DNA from: Oscillospiraceae bacterium
GTDB lineage: Bacteria; Bacillota_A; Clostridia; Oscillospirales; Ruminococcaceae
Length of the DNA: 5,775 bases
Assembly: GCA_017848205.1 (NCBI GenBank)
Contig: JAGDDO010000239.1
Location: 1-5,775 of the forward strand
Reading direction: 5' to 3'
The notes beneath the pieces are model-generated. The model was not told the DNA's origin, ran no database searches, and was given only the letters and a program-made list of their open reading frames with translations. A program made the position numbers and the translations under genes. Positions 1 to 4,944 of the stretch are shown one piece after another. Position 1 is the first letter of the stretch. Each line of letters starts with the position of its first letter.

Positions 1-1025
1 TCGAGAATTTCAGCAGGTGTCGGAATGTTACCGCCGTTTCTGCCGAAGAATTCTACAGGAATTCTGCAATTGAGAGCAAGACGGATGTCGTCAACCATCT
101 GACCCTTTGACATTTCAACGCTTAATACTTTCTTTGCGTTCTTACATGCTTCGTTGATCTCTTCAACAGGGAAAGGCCAGAGTGTCTTTGGTCTGAAAAG
201 ACCAGCCTTGATGCCTTTTTCTCTTGCCTGATTTACAGCAGACTTTGCAACACGTGCTGTTGTACCGAAAGCAGTGATAACGAGGTCAGCATCTTCGCAC
301 TTGTAGATCTCAGCGTCGTGGATGTTCTTCTTTATTGTTTCATATCTTTCGTATCTTGCGTCAACTGAAGCTTCGAGTTCATCAGGCTGGAGGAAGAGTG
401 AGTTGATGATGTTGTGCTTTCTTCCGCCCTTGTGGCCGCATGCAGCCCATTCCTTTGGTTCGAGCTTAGGAGCTTCGTCGGAGAATGTAACAGGTTCCAT
501 CATCTGACCGATAAAGCCGTCTGTGAGGATCATTACAGGCATACGGTATCTGTCAGCTTCCTCGAATGCTCTTATTGTCATGTCAACTGTTTCCTGAACA
601 GATGCAGGAGCGAAAACAATGAGCTGGAAGTCGCCGTGACCGAGAGCCTTTGTAGCCTGCCAGTAGTCTGACTGTGAAGGCTGGATGCTTCCGAGACCCG
701 GTCCGCCGCGCTGTACGTTTACGATAACAGCAGGAAGGTCTGAACCAGCGAGGTATGAAACACCTTCACTCTTGAGTGAGATTCCCGGTGAAGAGCTTGA
801 TGTCATTGTTCTGACACCTGCTGAGCTTGCTCCGAGTACCATGTTTACAGCAGCAAGTTCACTTTCAGCCTGGAGAAATGTGATGTTTCTCTTCTTCATG
901 TTTTTTGCAAGATATGCAGCAACCTCAGTCTGAGGTGTTATAGGATATGCGAAGAAGCATTTGCAGCCTGCACGGATAGCAGCCTCAGCAAGAGCTTCGT
1001 TGCCTTTCATAAGAACTCTTTCCAT
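1..1025 (-). CDS. vorB: 2-oxoacid:ferredoxin oxidoreductase alpha subunit, VorB/KorA type (3' end cut by window)
   Basis: This subunit belongs to the family of CoA-dependent 2-oxoacid:ferredoxin oxidoreductases, cytoplasmic TPP and iron-sulfur enzymes that interconvert a 2-oxoacid plus CoA with an acyl-CoA plus CO2, passing electrons to ferredoxin. The translation has 341 residues before the window edge, and relatives are about 350, so roughly ten residues are missing. Seen directly: an N-terminal MKGNEAL segment (6-12), the family hallmark YPITPQTE (27-34), a TSSSSPGISL segment near residue 75, and a QRGGPGLGS stretch. The start at 1025 is supported by AAGGAG (1033-1038) with 7-base spacing; this site lies inside the end of the ferredoxin gene, so the two are probably translationally coupled. 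A following TPP-binding subunit is expected outside the window. The choice between 2-oxoisovalerate (Vor) and 2-oxoglutarate (Kor) is not settled by sequence alone. The preceding small separate ferredoxin and overall resemblance lead me to prefer VorB. Confidence 0.9.
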   Translation of the reverse strand, partial: MERVLMKGNEALAEAAIRAGCKCFFAYPITPQTEVAAYLAKNMKKRNITFLQAESELAAVNMVLGASSAGVRTMTSSSSPGISLKSEGVSYLAGSDLPAVIVNVQRGGPGLGSIQPSQSDYWQATKALGHGDFQLIVFAPASVQETVDMTIRAFEEADRYRMPVMILTDGFIGQMMEPVTFSDEAPKLEPKEWAACGHKGGRKHNIINSLFLQPDELEASVDARYERYETIKKNIHDAEIYKCEDADLVITAFGTTARVAKSAVNQAREKGIKAGLFRPKTLWPFPVEEINEACKNAKKVLSVEMSKGQMVDDIRLALNCRIPVEFFGRNGGNIPTPAEIL

Positions 1026-1027
1026 TA

Positions 1028-1234
1028 TTATTCTCCTTTTTCAACTTTTATAACGCAGTCAGGGCACATCATTGCACACAGTGCGCAGGAAATACATTTA
1101 GAATTGTCAGTACATTCTGCAGGATAGTATCCCTTCTGGTTATGCTTTTCCTCAGAGAGTCTGATTATCTTTTTCGGACATGCTTCAACGCAGAGTCCGC
1201 AGCCTTTACATCTTTCGAAGTTTATGGTTATCAT
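1028..1234 (-). CDS. Small 2x[4Fe-4S] ferredoxin, delta-type subunit of the 2-oxoacid oxidoreductase
   Basis: This 68-residue protein has two classical 4Fe-4S motifs: CKGCGLCVEACP (residues 9-20) and CISCALCAMMCP (47-58). Each supplies three cysteines to one cluster and the fourth to the other, as in bacterial 2[4Fe-4S] ferredoxins. The 26-residue stretch between the motifs is longer than in the shortest clostridial ferredoxins and matches the KorD/PorD/VorD-like subunits that sit beside 2-oxoacid oxidoreductases. Its likely role is to carry electrons between the TPP/alpha core and free ferredoxin. The stop lies 2 bases before the vorB start, which argues for one operon and stoichiometric expression. 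The start is supported by AAAGAGG (1243-1249) with 8-base spacing. It could be annotated simply as ferredoxin; the assignment as an enzyme subunit rests on gene order. Confidence 0.92.
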   Translation of the reverse strand: MITINFERCKGCGLCVEACPKKIIRLSEEKHNQKGYYPAECTDNSKCISCALCAMMCPDCVIKVEKGE

Positions 1235-1270
1235 TCTTTTCGCCTCTTTTACTCTTTTAATATTTCTGGT

Positions 1271-1310
1271 TTATCCTTATATTGCAGGCGGCACAGGGCC
1301 GCAGGGATAA
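1271..1310. repeat. Nested inverted repeat between the NTPase and ferredoxin genes
   Basis: The 86-base gap between the NTPase stop and the ferredoxin start holds an outer arm pair TTATCC (1271-1276) / GGATAA (1305-1310) around an inner pair GCGGC (1288-1292) / GCCGC (1298-1302) with a 5-base loop. The spacers are asymmetric, with 11 bases on one side and 2 on the other. No T-run follows on the minus strand, so it is not a classic terminator. It may be an mRNA processing or stability element that tunes expression of the ferredoxin and vor genes against the NTPase, or it may be chance. Confidence 0.35.
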
Positions 1311-1320
1311 CAGTGTCAGA

Positions 1321-1971
1321 TCATTCCCAGATGAGTTTTACTTTTCTTTTTACTGTAAAGTCTCCTTCAGACGGAACGAGATTTTCAGGTATGCACCTGA
1401 ACTTAACAGGAAGTCCGGTAAGTTCCACTATGTCATCAGAGAAGCCGGAGGCGTTCTCAACGATGGCAGCTGTAGTTTCTGCTCCGAGATTAGGGTTGTT
1501 TACAAGTCCGGTGACTTTCATACGGCAGGCCATTTCTATTTCGTGCATCAGGGTAACGGTTTCCTCAGCCGAAACCTCTGTTGTACGGTACATGTTGTAT
1601 ACGTACAGTATATCGTAGTCGCCTGCGTACTTTTCGATGACATGCTGATATCTGCCGAGAGCGAATGCTCCGGCATCTGAACCGCCTACGTCGATAACTG
1701 TGTGATCGTGAGAGCGGATGATACGTTCAATGTCAAAGTTGAGCACAGGAAGATCAAGATTTGAATTTGCAAAATCAGGTGTGATCACATCGATGCCGTT
1801 TTCAGTAAGCTCATCTCTGAAGTCAGCAGTCCTGAAATACGGATTGACTGTATCGATGTCAACGATCGCGGTCGTTCCGTTTTCCTTCATTGCATATGCG
1901 AGATTTACAGCAAGGTTTGTCTTGCCTGATCCGTATTCGCCTGTGATGATCGTAATCTTTTTAAACTGCAT
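1321..1971 (-). CDS. P-loop NTPase (MinD/ParA/CobQ-like nucleotide-binding protein) linked to the oxidoreductase operon
   Basis: This 216-residue cytoplasmic ATP- or GTP-binding protein has a Walker A motif GEYGSGKT (11-18) at the extreme N terminus. It is followed by a VDIDTVNPYFRT segment (37-48), whose aspartates sit where SIMIBI-class NTPases place their Walker A-prime residues, and a Walker B-like VIDVGG (92-97). A GLVNNPNLG segment (155-163) resembles the base-recognition strand of the class. The P-loop lacks the signature lysine at its second position typical of ParA/MinD, because that residue is Glu12. Nothing suggests membrane segments or a DNA-binding domain. I recall similar proteins next to kor/vor genes in clostridia, but their function is unknown to me. 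Roles in cluster delivery or enzyme maturation are guesses. The start is supported by AAAGGA (1980-1985) with 8-base spacing. It is the first gene after the promoter at 2109-2137, and the ferredoxin follows after 86 bases. Confidence 0.85.
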   Translation of the reverse strand: MQFKKITIITGEYGSGKTNLAVNLAYAMKENGTTAIVDIDTVNPYFRTADFRDELTENGIDVITPDFANSNLDLPVLNFDIERIIRSHDHTVIDVGGSDAGAFALGRYQHVIEKYAGDYDILYVYNMYRTTEVSAEETVTLMHEIEMACRMKVTGLVNNPNLGAETTAAIVENASGFSDDIVELTGLPVKFRCIPENLVPSEGDFTVKRKVKLIWE

Positions 1972-2041
1972 TCGAAATATCCTTTACACTAATTCTGGCG
2001 GATTATGCTTCTTCTGCAGGCGCGTTTTTCCTCGTCCTGAC

Positions 2042-2080
2042 AAAAAATATGTCATATTCCCCGTGAAGGGAATATAACAT
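2042..2080 (-). terminator. Intrinsic terminator inside the NTPase/vor operon leader (candidate attenuator)
   Basis: Read on the minus strand, a 13-bp stem (arms 2080-2068 and 2061-2049) closes a 6-base loop and is followed by A and then six T residues (2047-2042). One stem position is U.G in the minus-strand RNA but would be a C/A mismatch in a plus-strand RNA, and only the minus strand has the T-run. Both facts fix the direction. The stem begins about 20 bases after the predicted transcription start of the promoter at 2109-2137 and ends about 70 bases before the NTPase start codon. It therefore lies inside that operon's leader and would give a short terminated RNA of about 60 bases unless read through. 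It could also serve as a second-line terminator for the HD-GYP gene. Confidence 0.75.
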
Positions 2081-2086
2081 GAAAGC

Positions 2087-2106
2087 AAATGTTTGAATTA
2101 ACATTT
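2087..2106. promoter_or_regulatory. Inverted repeat at the predicted transcription start (candidate operator)
   Basis: A perfect 7-6-7 inverted repeat, AAATGTT (2087-2093) and AACATTT (2100-2106), begins 2 bases downstream of the -10 box and covers the predicted start site near 2102. This is a usual place for a repressor operator. In RNA the arms could also form a weak hairpin just before the terminator. The arms are AT-rich, so chance cannot be excluded. Confidence 0.4.
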
Positions 2107-2108
2107 CT

Positions 2109-2137
2109 ATTATATCACTTTTCTGATATTCAGTCAA
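2109..2137 (-). promoter_or_regulatory. Housekeeping sigma promoter for the NTPase-ferredoxin-vor operon
   Basis: On the minus strand the -35 box is TTGACT (2137-2132), the spacer is 17 bases, and the -10 box is a perfect TATAAT (2114-2109). Transcription should start near 2102, giving a leader of about 130 bases before the NTPase start at 1971. No other convincing promoter lies between this one and the NTPase gene, so it is the best candidate to drive the whole leftward operon. Confidence 0.8.
2112..2129. promoter_or_regulatory. Inverted repeat in the promoter spacer (candidate operator)
   Basis: ATATCA (2112-2117) and TGATAT (2124-2129) form a perfect 6-6-6 inverted repeat that fills most of the 17-base spacer and overlaps the -10 box. 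A protein bound here would block RNA polymerase directly. Its six-base spacer matches that of the repeat at 2087-2106, although the arm sequences differ. Confidence 0.35.
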
Positions 2138-2175
2138 TGCTTTTTGAAAAACAAATAGTTGATATGGCAAACATC

Positions 2176-2210
2176 CGCCCTGCATATATGACTTTTATAT
2201 ATGCAGGGCG
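2176..2210. terminator. Perfect 14-bp hairpin downstream of the HD-GYP gene
   Basis: The arms CGCCCTGCATATAT (2176-2189) and its exact complement (2197-2210) enclose a 7-base loop. It lies about 70 bases past the HD-GYP stop codon and 39 bases before the next -35 box, so a terminator for the HD-GYP transcript is the natural reading. The T-tract is poor on both strands: GATGTTT follows on the minus strand, and a T5 run begins only 8 bases after the stem on the plus strand. It may act with the second terminator at 2042-2080, or protect the 3' end of the mRNA. Confidence 0.6.
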
Positions 2211-2279
2211 TGTAAATCTTTTTATGGTATTGTCGCGGCTTCGTGATGATTTTTATGAAACCCATGTGTTTTACGTTAG

Positions 2280-4685
2280 TTACCGTGTTATACGTATACC
2301 GGTGATCGCACACTGGTCTCCGGTCAGCGCTGTGTAAACGACAGGAAGCTTATCTTCAAATGTCGTTACCGAGCGTATCGAAAGACCGCAGTATTCCGTC
2401 TCGATGGTGATCTTTCCTTTTTCTGTGCGGTACGTAAGTTCACAGTCGAGCCCTGATCTGTTCTTTGCTTTCCAGTCGTTCCAGTCAGTAAAAGAGTTCA
2501 GCTTTGAAACAGAAACCTGATTTTCTGCGAGTTCATCTTCCTCCCATCCTTCACCGTCCAGACGAAGAACGGTCAGCTCGCGGTAATTATCACCACCCAG
2601 TCTGCCGTCATCTGAAGTGTACAGTACGGCAAACGGACAGTGCCACACAAGTCTTGCAGTCGGAAGGCTCATGGTATGAAAGGCGATCTTCATACCGTCT
2701 GTTACTTTTACCCCCTCTGAAGAAGCAGTGCGCCATCCGTCTGTCTGAACGTTCGGAATATCTCCGGCAGGAACATTGATGTAGCTTATCTCTTCAGATA
2801 TACGCGGAATATAACCTTCCCCGATCTCTTCATCAGTTTTGCTTACGTCAATATCCGTTATTGTGCAGTGCTCACCTGTTATTGATATATATGCGAATCT
2901 TGCACTGTCTGTAAGAGCGATAATGATCTCATGTGATCTGAAACCGTCTGTCATGCGGATAAGGGCGTGATCCCTGAAACGTACTGCATCGAGTTCGATC
3001 GTAACTTCACCGTTTATGAATGCCTTTTCCTCTTCGGATGAGGATGCTATATCTGCAGATTCAGTCTTTACGTTACGTGCTTCGGTCAGTTCTGTGACTC
3101 CGTCAGCATGTACAGTCGCATATTCGAAATAAAGAAGGTCACGGCGTTTCTTTTCATCCTCGTGAATATGTGCGTCAAGTGAATCAAAAATGATGAATGA
3201 AGGTATGTAATTGTTTTTTCTGTAGCCGTCATTCATTTTTGTTTTAAGACTGATATGAGTAAACGTATTTGTGAGTAATATTCCGGCTGATGATGATGAA
3301 CGGTAGCTGCTGCATACAACTGAAGTATCGGCTTCAATTTCATACGGGTCTTCGCGTTCTTTCATCTGGTATTCCGAGTCAAGGTCGATGAAATGTATCA
3401 TGATCTTTGCGTATACCGGATCAAACTGCGTGCCGATTCCCTTTACAAATTCTTCACGTACTATCTGCTGCGGTATAGGATCGCGGTAGCTTCGCTTTGA
3501 GGTCATCGCATCGTAAGCGTCAGCAACGGCGATTATTCTTGCGAGATCAGGAATATCTTCGCCTTTAAGACCTTCCGGATAACCGTTTCCGTCATATCTT
3601 TCGTGATGATAATTTGCACCTATTGAAAGATAAGGTGACTGACTGATGCTTGAGAGGATCTGTTTTCCTATTACCGGATGGGTTTTGATTATAGCATATT
3701 CCTCGTCAGTCAGTTTTCCGTCCTTGTTTATTATACTGTCCTGAATGCCAATTTTACCGACATCATGAAGCAGGGCGGCAAAATAGATATCCTCACATTC
3801 TTTTTCTGTTTTTCCGGCATAATGAGCGATCTTTTCAGAATATTTAGCTACACGGCGTGAATGGCCGTGTGTGTATTTATCCTTGGCGTCGATGGCATTT
3901 GCAAGTGCAGTGGCAGTCTGTTCAAAAAGGAGCTTCATGTTTCTGCGTTCTTCGCGTTCGTGTTCTATTTCACGCATTCTGGCCTGTTCAAGAATGTCAT
4001 TTGTGTCGATAAGTGACATTATGTATGTGATCATGGCCATTCCGACAAGTGACATGTTTGTTAAAGATATGCCGTACATGAAGGCCTGAAGAATGGAAGC
4101 GGCAGTCGGAACAATCGAAAAAAGCAGGAGAGAAAGTCCGAGAAATCTTCCGAGACGCCTGTAGTTTTCGATTATGACGGACAGATCGACGAGCAGTATG
4201 CTCAGCGGAAAGATATATGAAACTATAAATCCGTATGATCTCTGATAACAGTTCAGTTCATCGAAAGTATAATAAAATCCTGTGAACTGCGAAACGATAA
4301 GAACTGCAAATCCGATAACGGCGATTAAGCAGGAAAGCTGCAGCCGTTTCGGCGGTTTGTCATATTTGTCCGCACTGACCACAATATCGATGAGATAGAG
4401 GGTGAAGATAAGCGGGATCACAATGGTGAACAGAAATACTGCAAAATTGCTTATTCTGACCATCCAGAATCCGACAGTTTTCGTGTTGCCGCGATAGAAA
4501 TACGCAAACCGGTCAAATACAAGGAGAAACATGGAAAAAAGTTCAAGCAGGAACATTATCCATTTTCTTCGCCTTGAAAGTGCTTTGTTTATAAGAACGA
4601 AAAATGCCAGTACTCCGCATATACTGCTGAGGACGAGCATTATATTCATCTGATAGTCTTTGATCAAATCTATAATTATCCCCAT
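2280..4685 (-). CDS. Membrane-anchored HD-GYP domain protein (probable c-di-GMP phosphodiesterase) with duplicated C-terminal domain
   Basis: This 801-residue protein has three parts. (1) Residues about 15-225 hold seven hydrophobic segments (roughly 15-32, 42-57, 76-103, 119-139, 153-172, 181-202, 211-225), followed by a charged, probably coiled linker (229-268). (2) Residues about 270-430 form a complete HD-GYP domain: HGHS (273-276), HDVGKIGI (307-314), KTHP (334-337), HHERYDGNGYP (360-370) and ADAYDAMTS (388-396). All expected metal and signature residues are present, so it should be catalytically competent; the family hydrolyses cyclic di-GMP in the cytoplasm. (3) Residues about 440-801 are beta-rich and appear to be two copies of one domain (see findings). 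A longer reading from 4811 adds 42 residues, but that start would overlap the -35 box of the gene's own promoter, whereas ATG 4685 has AGAGGA 6 bases upstream. The ligand sensed by the membrane part is unknown. Confidence 0.88.
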   Translation of the reverse strand: MGIIIDLIKDYQMNIMLVLSSICGVLAFFVLINKALSRRRKWIMFLLELFSMFLLVFDRFAYFYRGNTKTVGFWMVRISNFAVFLFTIVIPLIFTLYLIDIVVSADKYDKPPKRLQLSCLIAVIGFAVLIVSQFTGFYYTFDELNCYQRSYGFIVSYIFPLSILLVDLSVIIENYRRLGRFLGLSLLLFSIVPTAASILQAFMYGISLTNMSLVGMAMITYIMSLIDTNDILEQARMREIEHEREERRNMKLLFEQTATALANAIDAKDKYTHGHSRRVAKYSEKIAHYAGKTEKECEDIYFAALLHDVGKIGIQDSIINKDGKLTDEEYAIIKTHPVIGKQILSSISQSPYLSIGANYHHERYDGNGYPEGLKGEDIPDLARIIAVADAYDAMTSKRSYRDPIPQQIVREEFVKGIGTQFDPVYAKIMIHFIDLDSEYQMKEREDPYEIEADTSVVCSSYRSSSSAGILLTNTFTHISLKTKMNDGYRKNNYIPSFIIFDSLDAHIHEDEKKRRDLLYFEYATVHADGVTELTEARNVKTESADIASSSEEEKAFINGEVTIELDAVRFRDHALIRMTDGFRSHEIIIALTDSARFAYISITGEHCTITDIDVSKTDEEIGEGYIPRISEEISYINVPAGDIPNVQTDGWRTASSEGVKVTDGMKIAFHTMSLPTARLVWHCPFAVLYTSDDGRLGGDNYRELTVLRLDGEGWEEDELAENQVSVSKLNSFTDWNDWKAKNRSGLDCELTYRTEKGKITIETEYCGLSIRSVTTFEDKLPVVYTALTGDQCAITGIRITR

Positions 4686-4691
4686 ATTAAA

Positions 4692-4697
4692 TCCTCT
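4692..4697 (-). promoter_or_regulatory. Ribosome binding site that decides the HD-GYP gene start
   Basis: AGAGGA lies 6 bases before ATG 4685. This favours a start here over the in-frame ATG at 4811, which sits within the promoter and upstream of the predicted transcript. Confidence 0.8.
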
Positions 4698-4744
4698 GTA
4701 ATCCGGTATTACAGCGAACGCAAAAAGACTTTGTGTCTGCTGTA

Positions 4745-4757
4745 AATTATACCTTGT
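4745..4757 (-). promoter_or_regulatory. 13-base repeat with a -10-like core in the HD-GYP leader (possible second promoter)
   Basis: On the minus strand this reads ACAAGGTATAATT. It is identical to the 13 bases around the -10 box of the opposite gene's promoter at 4842-4854. A TATAAT core is present, but the hexamer 17 bases upstream (ACACTT, 4774-4769) is a poor -35. It may be a weak secondary promoter or a binding site shared by both genes. Confidence 0.35.
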
Positions 4758-4782
4758 ATAACATATATAAGTGTATACTATA

Positions 4783-4811
4783 ATTATAGCACTTATCAGC
4801 CGTTTTTTCAA
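4783..4811 (-). promoter_or_regulatory. Promoter of the HD-GYP gene (extended -10)
   Basis: The -35 box is TTGAAA (4811-4806), the spacer is 17 bases, and the -10 box is TATAAT (4788-4783), preceded by TGC, which makes an extended -10. The predicted start near 4776 gives a leader of about 90 bases before ATG 4685. Confidence 0.8.
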
Positions 4812-4824
4812 GGGAAACGGAGAT

Positions 4825-4853
4825 TTGACGAAGCGAATAAAACAAGGTATAAT
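4825..4853 (+). promoter_or_regulatory. Promoter of the cohesin-like/dockerin gene
   Basis: The -35 box is TTGACG (4825-4830), the spacer is 17 bases, and the -10 box is TATAAT (4848-4853). The predicted start is near 4860, with a leader of about 85 bases. The -35 box lies 13 bp from the -35 box of the divergent HD-GYP promoter, so two polymerases would compete for the site. Confidence 0.8.
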
Positions 4854-4927
4854 TGAATTGATAGTTTGACCGTAGTAAGGATCTGACTTGATCAGTATCT
4901 CTTTTTATGCCTCCCTGAGTGTGACGG

Positions 4928-4933
4928 AAAGGA
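4928..4933 (+). promoter_or_regulatory. Ribosome binding site of the dockerin gene, long spacing
   Basis: AAAGGA precedes ATG 4945 by 11 A/T bases (4934-4944), somewhat longer than the 6-8 seen for the other genes here. No better start is near, and the signal peptide begins correctly at this ATG. Confidence 0.65.
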
Positions 4934-4944
4934 ATAAAAAAATT

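Noticed and set aside
322..933. Three plus-strand open frames of 61-85 residues
   Set aside because: They are antisense to the clearly recognisable vorB gene and have no protein-like features of their own.
1142..2077. Plus-strand open frames of up to 158 residues opposite the ferredoxin and NTPase genes
   Set aside because: They are shadows of minus-strand genes with clear Walker and cysteine motifs.
1984..2080. Two short leader-peptide candidates on the minus strand starting at 2080 and at 2055
   Set aside because: Neither has a ribosome binding site at proper distance, and neither is enriched in residues that would suggest ribosome-mediated attenuation by branched-chain amino acids.
2003..2185. 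Open frame of 60 residues on the minus strand upstream of the NTPase gene
   Set aside because: It starts inside the 14-bp hairpin, runs through the promoter and terminator, has no Shine-Dalgarno site, and shows no recognisable protein pattern.
4686..4811. Extending the HD-GYP protein to the in-frame ATG at 4811
   Set aside because: That start overlaps the -35 box and lies upstream of the predicted transcription start. ATG 4685 has a good ribosome binding site.
4880..4910. Small bulged hairpin followed by T5 in the dockerin gene leader
   Set aside because: The stem is only about seven pairs with a bulge and is AT-rich, and the T-run is displaced. This is too weak to call an attenuator.
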